From positions 2,108,001-2,172,000 of the forward strand of contig NC_070571.1 of NCBI RefSeq assembly GCF_026914185.1: DNA of 64,000 bases, written 5' to 3'. Positions 22,739 through 34,640 of this stretch are shown here, in pieces. Numbering within the stretch: the stretch's first letter is position 1; each line of letters starts with the position of its first letter. This DNA is from Puccinia triticina (taxonomy: Eukaryota > Basidiomycota > Pucciniomycetes > Pucciniales > Pucciniaceae). A program made the position numbers and the translations under genes. The notes beneath the pieces are model-generated. The model ran no database searches. It saw only the letters and a program-made list of their open reading frames with translations, and was not told the DNA's origin.

Positions 22739-24703
22739 ATGTCCATTTTCATCCATCCCTTGAGTCTCATACCCTTCTCCCCGGTCCCTCGTCCACCATC
22801 ACATGACGAAGCGATCGGCCTCACTCCGGACTCCATCTTTAGCTGGCTGATTTTTTCCCTCGGCTGGCACCATGCCGCGCTCCCCCCACCGGTGACCAGA
22901 ATGCTCCGCAAACGATTCGAGTCGCTTCCATTCAGGCTTCGGCGCCAGCTCATCAGGAGCGACCTGCTCCCCCACCGCGTCCACCCCGCCGACTCATTCG
23001 ACATCGACCACCCAATCATCCGCACTATCTATCGTCTGACCGCTGCCATCCGAGGAATGGCCGTCCGGAGTGCTCATCGGGTGTTCAAGACTCCTTCCCA
23101 GAACTCGGTCGAGCGCTATGCGGATGAGCATCGGCTGTGGCTGCCAGAATCCGAGATCAACTGGCTTCGGATGCGACAAGACATGCCGCAAGCCACGGAA
23201 GGCAAATGTATTGATTTCCCCTTCTCGATGCGCTTTACCCTCTGCCACCCTCAAGACCCGATGGCCGTGGGACCAAGCAAGTCTGGGCAAATGAGGACCA
23301 TGACCCTCGACTCCCGGGCCAACACCGATCTTCGGGCGAATCGCGACTCGGAGAGTGACCAATTCAACCCGAATGATCCCAAGTTCGACGGCTATTGGTC
23401 CGTCCACTTCTACCCCTACTCAGAAAGGGAGCAGAACCGGAGGAGCAACAGTGTCAGTTTCTGCCGGACCCGAAACGGACTCGACTTCGATCTCCCCGAC
23501 TCACTCCAGAGGATCGGCCGCTCGTGGATCGAGAACGCGTCCTGGGGCCCCAACAATCGCGTCCTGTTCCAGAAAGAATGCGCCGACAAGGAAATCGGAA
23601 TCCTTCTGTGGCCATCGTTCCCTGATGAGCACCATCATCCGACACCCAGGATACCGGTCTACCTGAACGACATCATACAGGTATGTCCTGTTCGTCTCAT
23701 GTTTTCTTTTTGTCAACCCTTACTGACCCTGAAGACGCACATTTTATTTTATTTTTACTTTTTATAGCTGGTCGAAGGTGATCGGCTGTTGATCTTTGTT
23801 GGCTCCAGGAGGGGGCTCGGAGATGCGGTCGTCCAAATCAACATTACTTGCCAATGGGCCAGCCAGCATGATATCGTCCCGCGGATATATGCGGACAAGA
23901 AGTATGAATATCCTAACCCGTGCGAACGGTGAGTATTTTCCCATATTCCTGAAACGCACTCGATACCAAAACCTCCAAACTAAACTCCCTCCCTTTTTTC
24001 ATCATAATGACATAGGTACCCATACTGTGTTCGACGGCCCATCAACAGACCGGCCACCGGGCTCGATCCGCTTCCTCTTCAGGAATTTGCGCGGCCCCAG
24101 TCGGAGTACTCGGCCAGCCAAGTGGTCGAGGACAACCCGAGACCGTCGCGCAACCGGCGGAAGGCCTCCGGGAGGAAGACCCGCCGGGCCGAGTCCGCTG
24201 AGGACTCGGCCGACCCCCAGTCGACGCTTGAATCAACGGCAAACAACAAGCGCAAACGGAGCCAAGAAGCTCCTCAGCCTGAGCCATCAGAGGCCCCGCC
24301 ATCGACACTCGAGTCCATGGGTGGTACCAAGCGTAAACGCGACCACTCGCCGGGTCTTCGGCCGTCCCAGCCAGCCGATGAGCCTCCACCAACGCAGGAC
24401 TCAACGGCCACCAAACGCCCGGGTAGCCCGTCTCAAGCCGACGAGCTTGCATCCACATTCGCCTCGACGGCCCCGAAGCGTAAAAGCGAGTCCCCTGAGC
24501 CCGGGGCCTCCTATCCCTCGTCCAAGCGGCAACGCCGCGCCTCGACCTTCATCCACGCCGCCTCATCTGGCCCAGCCGACCAACTTTCTTCCACATCCGC
24601 CTCTCCCACGGCCACCAAACACCCCATTCCATCCCCTCACCCCGGGCCCTCCCATCCCTCGTCCACGCCGCAGTGCCGCGGGCCAACCACTCTGCACGAC
24701 TGA
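22739..24703 (+). CDS. Unknown protein with repetitive KRKR-rich C-terminus
   Basis: Three exons, 22739-23680, 23768-23928 and 24016-24703, sum to 1791 nt (596 residues); both introns are GT-AG and keep the frame. Residues 1-370 look globular, with DGYWSVHFYPYSEREQN, LQRIGRSWIENASWGPNN and an NITCQWASQHDIVPRIYADKKYEYP segment. The last 190 residues are low-complexity, with five imperfect ~30-residue repeats of the form STLEST...KRKR...PSQ, each carrying a basic patch that could act as a nuclear signal or DNA contact. No signal peptide. I do not recognise a family; it may be a lineage-specific expanded family of rusts. The first ATG is used because nothing upstream stays in frame. Confidence 0.7.
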
Positions 24704-25344
24704 AGCCGGCCTTCTTTTCGTATTCTGTCTTTCCTCTCGCTGATTGTGCATACCTCTGCTCGTCCTCACACTCCACAGTGTTTGTTTTTTTGGGGGAGGG
24801 GCTCGTTTTTTTCTGTATCACTCTTCTTGCATATCATCTGCTTGCATACACTGCGTGCTGTATTTCCATGTATTCCTGCCCGTCTCCTCGTCGTTGCCTC
24901 TTTTGTCCACCTCGTCAGTCTCCTGCCCGTCTCGTTTGTTGTTGTCCTTGTTCGCTTCGCACAGGTTTCGTTGTACGTAGTTGTTGCTTGTTTCTTGATT
25001 ATCATTCGTCTCCTGCTTGTTACTTTTTTTGATCTAGAAAAAAAATGGACACACATAACTCTTTTTGGGTCTTGCAAAATTGACTCTCCAAAATTAACTT
25101 TATGCCTCCCAGAAGTTGCAAATGTTGCAGGGACCAGATTTTTGTGTCTGGCCTCCAAAAATTGGTCTGGGAAATCACGTTGGGGCATTTCATGCCCCCG
25201 ACAAAATTGATGTTGCTGATTGATAAAAAATTATACAAAGCCTAAAAATGGCTGTGGGAGTGCAACTTTCAGCTAGAACTGACATTAAACGTAGTTGATT
25301 GTAATTAAAAGGCAACTGAAAAAATTACGGTCTGGCATTCTCTA
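24704..25344. other. Intergenic, pyrimidine-rich then a TIR fragment
   Basis: T/C-rich 3' flank of the preceding gene. At 25326-25352, TACGGTCTGGCATTCTC followed by GAGAGTGC matches the inner part of the TIR at 21903-21935 and lies next to the hAT relic. Confidence 0.5.
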
Positions 25345-25795
25345 GAGAGTGCATGCACAATCAAATTAAGAATGTGAGCAAAGAATTGTATGCATTGTGG
25401 TTCACCTTTGAATTGAGGCCAGTGGAAGTTATGAAGCTCTTTAATCATGGTAGCATTGTTTGATGCATTTTCAGTGATGATACTACAGATCTATAAAGGA
25501 AGAGATTGATCAAGTGTTAGCAAATAAAATGGGAGGAAATAGAAGAAAATTAGTCTCCTACTTTGTCTTGAAAACCAAACTTCTCAATGATTTTCTGTAT
25601 TGTTTTGGGTAGATAAACACCAGTATGACTCCTTTTTAACCTGACAAAATTATGAGGCATGGCCTCCAAGTGAAATCCAATGTTTTTTGTCTTAGACCAC
25701 ACATGTGGTATATCACCGTTCTCAAAATGTCAAATTCTTTGGGTGACTGCCAAGCATCAAGTCCCAAGTACATTGCGCCTTGGTGTTTCTAGCAA
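25345..25795 (-). pseudogene. hAT transposase relic, central part
   Basis: On the minus strand an exon (25795-25562) encodes LGLDAWQSPKEFDILRTVIYH and, after a frame change, NIGFHLEAMPHNFVRLKRSHTG. A 71-bp intron (25561-25491) with GT-AG ends leads to a second exon reading IITENASNNATMIKEL and QCIQFFAHILNLIV. The T-D/E-NASNN and C/FFAHILNL motifs are standard for hAT transposases around the catalytic RNase H-like domain. The frame break and missing ends make it a relic. Confidence 0.7.
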
Positions 25796-25838
25796 TAAAA
25801 TCAAAGAAAAATTATGAAGGCAAGGAATCTGCACAATA

Positions 25839-25978
25839 CAGTCCGGCGGTGGGTCAGCTCTCACGTGTTGGTCCCGGGTCTCCAATCTCAGTATGCATTG
25901 CTAGGCAAGTCAACTAACCTCCACGATACAGTCCGGCAGTGAGTCAGCTCTCACATGTCGGTCCCGGGTCTCCAATCT
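25839..25978. repeat. Direct repeat pair of about 58 bp
   Basis: The two copies start CACGATACAGTCCGGC(G/A)GTG and end GGTCCCGGGTCTCCAATCT, about 82 bp apart start to start. A GTGACAG/CTGTCAC hairpin follows near 26037-26068. No gene. Confidence 0.6.
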
Positions 25979-28900
25979 TGGCGAGGAAAGAGAGAGGATT
26001 CCGGGCACATGAGAACTGGAACTATATGTGCGCGTTGGTGACAGTTAAGGTTGTTACCTGTCACCGACTAGGTTAGAATCTATGTACATAAGAGGGAAGT
26101 ACATAGATGATAAAGCCTAGTTTTTGCCTAAGTGTATACCTGACTCTAACAAAAATTAATTGAGATAAATCACAAGAAGGCAAAGAACTCCCCTTGAGGG
26201 ATTCCATAAATAACTCCTCTACCATACAGCTGGGCCCCTTCAGCACTCCTTCAGCACACCAAGTTGCACACAGCTGGGGCACTTGTTATATGATAAAGGT
26301 CAGGCCTTGTTTGGTGTGATGGGTTGAAGAAAGGGAGGGAAAAAACTTGAAGGAATATTTGAGGAAATCACATCTTGTTGGTCAACATCACACATACAGG
26401 TGATCACCATAGATGATAATATGTGAGTCTTGGTGTCCTTTAATTTCAGCATGAAACTGGCCAGATGCTTTGAAAGGTTGGTGGGGGAACTGTCATACAT
26501 TGGTTGGTTGATCTGGCTGCCACACTTAGAAGTGGAAAACAAGTCAGTGGTCAAGCAAGGAAGGAAAAGAAATCAATTAGCAAGGAGACATAATTTTTAC
26601 AAGGGTTGCCAATAATGGGTCAGCCATTTTTGTCCTTTGATTCAGAGAGTTGTGGGGGGTGATAGTAGGCATAGAATTGGCTTTGTTCAGCTCTATGAAC
26701 TTGAATTTCCTTTTTTATAGAACAAAAGGAATTGGTTTCAGTGGTTTTGATGATGAGACTGAAAAATGGAGATGGCACTTTGTGTTGGATTTCTGTCTTT
26801 CCACTCATCCCTAAAAACCCTTCACTTTCTCCTCACACCATCTCCGCTCACTTTATCCTCCTCTATGGGCTTGTTTTCAGGTCAAAGATATTCTACACTT
26901 ATGAGTCCACATATTATGGTCCGTTTGTATTTAGTGGTCATGTTTGCTCACCGTACTAGCCTTGTTGACTTTGCTCCTTGCCTAGATTAGTTTGTCAAAC
27001 TTTCCCAAATCCTTCTTATCCTCTTGTGTGCGCACTCTCTGCTGGGGATATTGATGTACCTTTTGACATGTTACAATGAGTCAAGAAGTTTCTTATTCAT
27101 TATCATTTTTTATTCATTTTATTCTCACCCACAAGTTGATTCCATGTACATAGTCTATATAACCATAGCCTAGTCCAGAGTAATCAACTCATTGGTTCTC
27201 TCCTTCTTTTTCCGCTCCACCTCTGAGCCGCATCCGGTGATTCATCCATCATCACCGCCCCTTTTTCTTGAGCACCCTCAAGAGCTCTTCTCTTTCTCCT
27301 CACCAGCAAAAAGTCGAAATCCCAACACTTTGCACCTGGGTACCTCCCCAAATTTTCACAAAATTCATACACCCACCCACACCCACACCCGGCACCCGCT
27401 GGCAGGTACCTGCCACTCCAGACAGGTGCCTACCAACAGGCAACAGGTACCTGCAAACTGGTACCCAACCCCATCCCTACCCTGTAGGGACAGAACTTGG
27501 CACACAGGTACCTGTGGCGGCTGAAATCCAAGTTTATTCAAGACACAGTTTTGCCACAACTGAAAAAAAAGATCAAGGTTTTCCCCCAAAATTTCTAAAA
27601 ATAGAGAAAAAAAAACATCAAGGGTTTCCCCTTATTATAAAACACAAAATAAATTACAAGGTTTAATCTACACACAACAGAAAACAAAAAAGGAAATCTC
27701 AAATTCCCCCAAAAAACACCAAAGGTGTTGTGAACAGCAGTGGCTGTCGCATCTGGGCCAACATGCAGCCTTTTTCAAGCACTATGGAACTACTCTTAGG
27801 GGAATAGAGCTTAGAGAGAGATGAGTGTGTGAAAAGCTGCCTCTCAGGTTGGGAGAGTAATATGGGACAAGAATAAGAGTGTGGCCTCTGAAAGAAAAGT
27901 GTGGCTGAAAAATTATTGAGAATAGTGCTTTCTAGACGAAATGATGGGAAAAGGAGTAGAGTCAGACTGGTTAATGGTATTCTACTTTATGGGTAATTTT
28001 TTCAAGGTAAGTATATTTCTAATGATATATAACATTAAAATTTGACCAGAGACAATGAAGATCTGATGGAGGACAAACAGAATGGGCCAAAATGCTCTAC
28101 ATTTATAGCGAGGGGACAACAGGTGGTTCTGAGGCAAAGACAAAGATGAGAAACAGGGTACAAGAGCCTCCAACCAGGCAACAAGGCATCTACTACATGA
28201 CTTGGGATGACATAAGAGGAAACAATAACTATGGTGCCTCAGCTGCCATGCATCTGAGAAAGATTTACACCTTGATGGAATATAGAGGAGTAAAATATAG
28301 TGAACACTCAGGGTCCTTCCTAATAGTCTGGCTCCGTTTGATGGTGGATTCTTCCTACTTTGAACCTGCTTTTACACATTTTATTACCCATTGTGGAGGG
28401 CCATCCATGAAAGTGAATACTGAAGAGTTTGAGGCGCCTTTTAGAGATTATGATAGAGTCTGATCCAATGTCTGTAGGTTGCTGGGGGTATAACTGATGA
28501 CTGGAAGGTGATATTAACTTGGCTGGTGCAGATTTCTCCATGATAGCTGTCTGTGTACTTGATGAGGATTTGATTAGTCTCACCACAGTGCACAGTTCAA
28601 AAAGGAAGGGTGATAAAGGCCCCCATCCCACAGAAAAGGCTGCAAAACCTGGGGGGGGGACACTCTTTAGCCCCTAAAACTGTGCAAGTGCAACAGCAGA
28701 GGGGGTTGGGGAGAAACCACACACTGGAAGTACAGTGTCAGAGGATGCCTGGGGATAAAGCAAACACAAAGCCCTGCCCTTTATAGACGGCCCAACAAGA
28801 TCCACCCACCCTTGAAATCCAACAGCTGGCCTTGATAATGAAACCACTGCCACCTCTTCACCTAAGCAACCATCCCATTCACAACCAGAACCTTGCCAGT

Positions 28901-29029
28901 CTTCCTTCCTGGTAGAGATAACAATTTGGTACCTATTGGGGGGTACCCCACACCGCTTTGACCCCTCACACCCGCCAAGTGGTCCCGGGTGTGGTGCGGG
29001 GTACAAGGTTTTGGAAGGAAAGTGGTGTG
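25979..29029. other. Intergenic, no convincing gene
   Basis: A TATA-like TATATAACC near 27157 followed by pyrimidine-rich sequence could be the promoter part of a solo LTR, unpaired here. At 27395-27520 GGCAGGTACCTGCC-type palindromes recur. The 123-residue frame at 28092-28463 has no recognised motif. G7 to G9 runs occur near 28650. Confidence 0.4.
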
Positions 29030-29480
29030 GTGGATCATTCAGATATCAAATTGGCACACAATTTGGTCCACATCCTGGGAATCTTCTACAATATAACGCT
29101 TCAAGTCTCCTGCACAGGATCTGCTTGCTTATCCAACATAGATATCTACATTGACCAAATCACCCAACACCTAGCAACAATTATCAGCAATCAAAAATAA
29201 CCTCCAGCACTGAGGAATGTGTGTTGACAATATGACATGGATTAAAATTGACAAAAAAGTACTACAGCTTAATGGACTCATCCCCTCTCTACAGAATCTC
29301 CATTTGTAAGTACAATCTCTTTTTTCCTTGTCCTTCAATTTCTAACATATGCCTTTATGTTTCAGTACTGTACCCATCATTCAAGGAATGGCAAAATGGG
29401 AACTGGATTGCCCAAGCCATACGCTGGCCCGGGAAATGTGGGTTTCTTTTTACAAGCCCAAGCAACCAATTCCTCCCTTG
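29030..29480 (+). pseudogene. hAT transposase relic, C-terminal dimerisation part
   Basis: The first part reads LAHNLVHILGIFYNITLQVS and IDQITQHLATIISNQ. After a stop and frame change it reads KKYYSLMDSSPLYRISI, and after a GT-AG intron (about 29306-29365) LYPSFKEWQNGNWIAQAIRW. The KYY.L.D.SPLYRI and LYPSFK motifs mark the hAT dimerisation region. The frame breaks make it non-functional. It is on the strand opposite the relic at 25.4 kb, so the two are probably separate insertions. Confidence 0.7.
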
Positions 29481-30187
29481 AATGCCCCAGCTTCAACTTC
29501 CAAGGTAAGTCCTATCCTTAGATCTAAATAAACATTCAAATTTAATTCTAATTGATTTCCTATATCTCTGCAGTCTATGACCAGTACACCACAGGTTTGT
29601 TTCCTGGAATGCACTGTGTTGGCCTGGCTGCGGGGTCTAAAACAGGGCAGGCTTGACCTGTCCGCCTTGCATCTGACAGCGGGGGCAGGTCAACCACAGC
29701 AATGTGTACGTTAATCTGACCCATCTGACCCAAGTGTAATGCCAACCCTGCTGACCACTACATCAGCATTGCACTTGGGTCGAGCGGGGGTAACCCAACT
29801 TACCCAAACAACATGAGGTGGCCTTGGCGGGCAGGCCAACAACCTCAGCTGGTAGGGCCAGCCTGAGGGACTCGTTGGCTTAACCTGGTCAAGCGCGAGT
29901 CCACCAGGACTTGCCAGCCGGACAGGGCTTACCCAACTGAGCAAGCCAACGTCAAGCCAGCCAGCCAAAAAAAAAAAAGAAGAAAAAAAAAGATTTTTCA
30001 ATAGGTTTTCCGTGCCTGTTTCCATGTAAGGAAAAAGGCTACATAGGAGAGAAATTACAAAAAAAATAAAAACAAAAGGGAGGTCTTGAGAAGAATGAGA
30101 GCGTCTGCTTTGCTCATAATACTCAGTAAACCCTGGATTCAAGAAATATAGTCCATATTACTGTGTTCTATTTTTAGAAAGTCTGCC
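29481..30187. other. Intergenic, nothing recognised
   Basis: A GC-rich stretch with repeated GCCAGCC/GGCTGGC words (29620-29970) is followed by A-rich sequence. No coding evidence. Confidence 0.45.
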
Positions 30188-30270
30188 ATGGTCTAGTGGT
30201 CATCATTGATGCCTGGAATTGAGTGCTGCTCATGAGCTGGCCATCATGGGTTCAAGCCCCAGGGAGAAAG
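30180..30270 (+). repeat. tRNA-like sequence with Pol III boxes, SINE head or tRNA pseudogene
   Basis: TGGTCTAGTGGT (30189-30200) matches a tRNA A box and GGGTTCAAGCCCC (30248-30260) a B box, about 47 bp apart. The sequence between does not fold into a normal anticodon arm, so it is not an intact tRNA. It may be the head of a SINE or a decayed tRNA-Glu/Asp-like gene. Confidence 0.4.
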
Positions 30271-31254
30271 TACTTTTGGCAAGTTGCCCTCAGGTCTCTT
30301 GACCCACTCCTGACTGCGGCACCTACGGCAGGCCAACATTGGATGCAGGGCTGACAGCGGTGCACCAACGTCAGGCTGGTGTTGGGAGTTTGCTTGACCG
30401 CGGGCTGATGGAGTGGTTTTACGCCAACCCTACGCTGGCACCATCTTTTCCCAAGCTTCACTAAGTCTCTCTGAGGAGGTGCAAAGCGCCTCCAAAGGAG
30501 AGGCTTACCTCTAAAGTCACATCATTGGCCCTACAGACTTGAGAATTTCTGGCAAAAAAACACCTATTTTCTTTTCAAAATGTTTTTAAAAATGTAGTTT
30601 TTAGTTTAAAAAATATTTGAGTAGACAGACTTGTAGCCTGCAATCTCAGCTTCCATTTCACCATTTTTTACCCAACTGGCCCCCATGATTACTAGCCCAC
30701 TCCTCCTGCCCTGAAGTGGTTCTGGAGTGGTGATCCAGCCGTTTTTGGGCTCAAAATTTGAAATTTCCTGAGCCCGCGCGGTCTTGAAGGGGGGGATCAG
30801 TCACATAAATCTGCCATGTAAAAATATTCACAGAACGTTTCTTGCCAGGGGGGATGAATATGGGGGAGTTTGAAGTGGGCAAAAACAGGGAGGTATTGCG
30901 GAAAATGGGGGAGCGTACCCTGCCATTTGTCTCAATCCTGTAGGGCGAGACATGCGACTTTAGAGGCAAGTCCCTCCTTCGGAGGTCGCTACGCTCCCCC
31001 GAGGAGGGTACGCTTGTGTTAAGTTCGATCTTTTCCCGCTACGAAGCCCGCCCAAATATCTGGCAGGACGCGGGAGGGTCGGCCCAACCCCAATTTTCGC
31101 GTTGAGCCACAGTCGACCGCGCTCCGTGGTGTATGCTTGCCGGCCTGAGAAATGCTGCTGCTGCGAGGCAACAGCCGTCCAACTGCGGACCGACTGCGGT
31201 GTGGTTGTCGCTATCTCCATTGCCGAGCGGCCCACGGCGTACGGCCCGGGAACG
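30271..31254. repeat. Intergenic with two AAGTCCCTC-type hairpin fragments
   Basis: Two short hairpins related to the MITE at 4634 occur at about 30446-30515 and 30970-31025. The second shares GGAGGTCGCT.CGCTCCC with that MITE and ends TGTTAAGTT. The last 200 bp are the GC-rich 5' region of MTR3. Confidence 0.5.
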
Positions 31255-32410
31255 ATGTCGAGCACACTCTTCGGACACCTCCAGGGTGCAGCCAGCCAGG
31301 CTGGAAACAGCAACAGCAATCCTACCATCGACCGCAGAAGATTCGTTGGCCCTGAAACTTCCACCCCTTTCCCCGATTTCCCAGTTGTAACAACAACGAC
31401 CGGCTCGGCAACAAACGCCGATCGAGCTGATGGCCGCACCCACAAAGATAGTCGCCCGATAGGTCAGTTTAGCCAATCCTGCTGGGAGGCGCTCCGCTCG
31501 CTTTGTTTTCTGACCGCAGTCCTGAAAATCAAATTCCAATTCATCCCAGATGACACGGATGAAACTGAACCAATGGGTATCCTTATTTTGGACGCGTTCT
31601 TTCTTCCTCCGTTGTACAGGCATTAAAGTTGGTCTGATTTCTCAAGCGAATGGGAGCTGTTACATCGAATCTGGAAAATCGAAAGTGATTTGTGCAGTGT
31701 CAGTACTTAATTTCTTCTATCCGTAAAGCGTTGAAGGTAGAGGAAGCTCAGAAATCATTTCGGGGGTATCGTGCCCGCCAGCCCGAGGATGCAACATATA
31801 CTGATGTGCCATACAAATGATAAAACTCAATAGGTATGGCCCGAAGCCTCGATCATCCTTGTCGAACTCTGCATCACTGTCGCCTCTTGTGATCAGTATG
31901 AGATTCGCGCCTTTTTGTATGGCCGGCGCTCGAATGATACCCACTGCTTTGGGGGGTGTCGAAACCACGGTATCTCAGTTGACCCAGCAAGCATTGATGC
32001 CTGCTCTGCTGCCGATGAGCGACTCGTCCCTCGTCGAGATTCACATCACCGTACTTGAATGGGACGGCCCACTGAGTCCTGGTCCATGTGTCTTGGCTTC
32101 TAGCATCGCTCTCGCTTCAGCCGGGATCCCGACCCTCGGCCTGGTGATCCCTACCACGCTCGCCCTCTCCAAAGATGTCTATCTGGATCCCACCGCAACC
32201 GAAGCCGAGGCCGCGTCAGCGATCTTCGACCTCGCCTCGATCCCCGCGATGGGCACAGTCACCCATGTCGGTTTCCGGTCGACTACTGATTGGAAATCCG
32301 CACCCATCGAAGCCGATATCTTTGATCGTTGTCTCGACCTGTGTAAATCCAATGCTGAAATCATTCATGGTCTTGCCTCTGCGGCTCTCAAAGATCATCT
32401 CGCTACTTGA
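31255..32410 (+). CDS. MTR3: Exosome complex RNase PH-like subunit Mtr3
   Basis: Exons 31255-31462, 31620-31698 and 31834-32410 total 864 nt, 287 residues; GT-AG introns keep the frame. After a variable, Ser/Thr-rich N-terminus the RNase PH fold starts at DGRTHKDSRPI and continues [33 protein letters not shown], the Mtr3-type signature. RFAPFC and LPMSDSSLVEIHITVLEWDG follow. The C-terminal half has ASSIALASAGIPTLGLVIPTTLAL. In eukaryotes this subunit is catalytically inactive and forms the six-member ring of the nuclear and cytoplasmic exosome (3' RNA decay) with Rrp42. Rrp41 or Rrp46 are less likely because of the YIE.GKSKV pattern and C-terminal features. Probably functional. Confidence 0.82.
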
Positions 32411-33149
32411 TAGCAATCAATCATATTTGACAATTCCCTCTTTCACCACTTCTGGAGCTTGGTGACTATTTCTGATTCATCCCAAGCGATGTGCCCAAAT
32501 TCCTGTCAAAGGAGTTAACCCCAGAGGTTTAGTCACATCAAATTTGGTCAATCTATTTTCCCTCCCATCATATCCCTTTGAGACTCCTGTGTGTATGACA
32601 AGCCTACTTGATCTTTATCTATCAAAACCAAGGATCCACCAAAATGATGACCATTCTGATACTTCCGACGAAGACTTACGAAGAGGAAGAGGGGAAGGAG
32701 GAAGAAGGGAAACGATGGATTGAAACAAGAGAAAACAACAACCATCGATGATGATCAATTGGTCCTCATCTTTTTTCGGGTTTTTGCTCTTTGATTTTCA
32801 TTCGTTGTTCTACCCTTCCTCTGCCATTTCATTCCCCTTTTTTCGCTTCTCTTTTCCAGTCATCTGGAAATCGGTCTTGATATGAGATTGAAATATTGCA
32901 AAGAACGGAAAGCTGATTGGATGGATCCTTTTTCTTTATTTACTTCATTGGCTCAAGTACAACTTCTTTGTTTGAATAAATCCTCTTGGGCCCGCCATTC
33001 ATTCATTTATTCTTGTTTTTGCCAAAAAGAAATAAAAATGCACTCAGGGCCTATGCTATGGGCTTCAATTTTGAAAAATGGCAACATTCTGCTCTACACA
33101 AAAAGTGGAAACTAGGGGAGGGCACATGAATTGTTGAAATTCTTCATAT
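32411..33149. other. Intergenic, nothing recognised
   Basis: 3' flank of MTR3 and AT-rich sequence. The short frames show no motif. Confidence 0.45.
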
Positions 33150-33925
33150 CTGGACTCAAGACTGGAGGACTTCCCGTCGCAATCTGGGAGCAATCTGAGA
33201 GCCTCCCAGAGTCTCAAAGCCTAAATTGGAGGACTTCCCGTCACTTTTGAACAGATCTGGAATTCCAGATTTTGCAGGGAAATCTGGAATCTGGAACTCT
33301 GGATCACTTCGGGGATCTTTGGGGACCCAGACTTCCCTGCAAAATTTGATATCTGGTGGCTCAGATCTGACTTTCCAGATCGACGGGAAGTCCTCCATTT
33401 CCCTGCAAAATTTGGCTCAGATCTGGGTCTGGAAGGGGTTCCCAGATTGACAGGAAGTCCTCCACTGCCCGTGCAATCTGGGACCCCTGCAGATGTTGAT
33501 TTAGACCCAAAAAGTCTACACCACGGGGCACATTACTGGAAATGCGCTGTATCATGTGGACGTTTCTGATTGAGAAGCGTTCAGAGGATGCCTGGAGAGC
33601 ATCCAGCGGACGTGAGATGCGCTGAGAATCACTTGGACACTTCCGGAAGCATCCAAGTGATACTTGGCCCTCAAAACTATCCGTTTGGATATCAACAAAT
33701 GCCGTCCATTGGACACTCCCAAGTGAGAGTGTCCAGTGGACATCTTGATGGTCCACAAAGCTCGGCATCTATTGGACACTCTGGCCAGAGTATCCAATGG
33801 ACACCAAACCAAGCTGTCCACTGGACACTCTCAGTTGAGAGTGTCTGATGGACACCAAACCAAGCTGTCCACTGGACACTCTCAGTTGAGATTGTCCAAT
33901 GGACACCAAAGAACCCCGTCATGCG
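33150..33925. repeat. Fold-back and palindromic tandem repeats
   Basis: At 33166 and 33231 GGAGGACTTCCCGTC is found; its complement GACGGGAAGTCCTCC is at 33383 and a variant at 33449, so 33160-33465 can fold back. From 33700 to 33915 a second array has four units in which TCCACTGGACACTCTC pairs with GAGAGTGTC..ATGGACA. Each unit is a dyad. Confidence 0.65.
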
Positions 33926-34297
33926 GGTATCTCAGCAGGAGTCCAAGATTGGTAAAGTCTGCCGTAGGAAAAGAAGCCTTGGTGGAAACTGCTGTAAAAA
34001 AACACAATTCCAATTATATTTCTCTGAAACCTGGATCAATTGAAAGAGGAGATCTATGCAGTTCACTTTAAAACTTATTAATGTGATATTGTTGCCTGAA
34101 AAGTGTCCCACGTGAGAAAAAAAGAAAGAAACACATATACAAACTGCGCTCTTGATTGGAAATTTCTAAAACCTGGATCAATCAAGAGAGCGTATCCATG
34201 TGATTAATGTGAGCTAATGATCATAAGATAAAGTACAGGGGAAGGTGTCTGTTGCAGGGTTTGAAGTTTGGGGTCAAGTTACTATTGGGGACCCACG

Positions 34298-34640
34298 CCC
34301 CCCCCCCCTCCCCCCCCCCTCCCCCCCCCCCCTCCCCCCCCCCCCTCCCCCCCCCCCCCTATTACGGAGTGTGCTTTGGCACACTCCTATGAAGGAGTGT
34401 TTACAGCCTCTTTGACTGGAAGGAATCCCTTCTGGTCAAAGGGTTTGTATAGCCTCTTCAACTGGAAGGAATCCCTTCTGGTCAAAGAGGCTGTATAACC
34501 CCTTTGACTGTAAGGGATTCCTTCCAGTCAAAGGGGCTGTAAACCTGACTGACTGAAAGGAAGAAATTCCAGTCAAAAAGAATATATAAAGAGGGCTGCA
34601 ATTTCAAGGGTGGACTCCCCCCCCCCCCCCCCCCCCCCCC
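34298..34640. repeat. T-interrupted poly(C) blocks and palindromic array
   Basis: At 34298-34360 there are five C runs of 10-13, each ended by one T. From about 34395 to 34585 four units of roughly 38 bp each read CTTTGACTGGAAGG, a short loop and its complement. A second poly(C) run of about 22 follows at 34617-34640. No gene. Confidence 0.8.

Noticed and set aside
28092..28463. A 123-residue plus-strand frame as a gene
   Set aside because: No recognised motif, no supported splice partners, and it lies in repeat-rich DNA near a hAT relic.
30189..30260. A functional tRNA gene
   Set aside because: A and B boxes are present, but no acceptor or anticodon stems can be formed.
31039..31623. A 194-residue minus-strand frame opposite the MTR3 first exon
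   Set aside because: It is a shadow of the GC-rich MTR3 exon and lacks any motif of its own.
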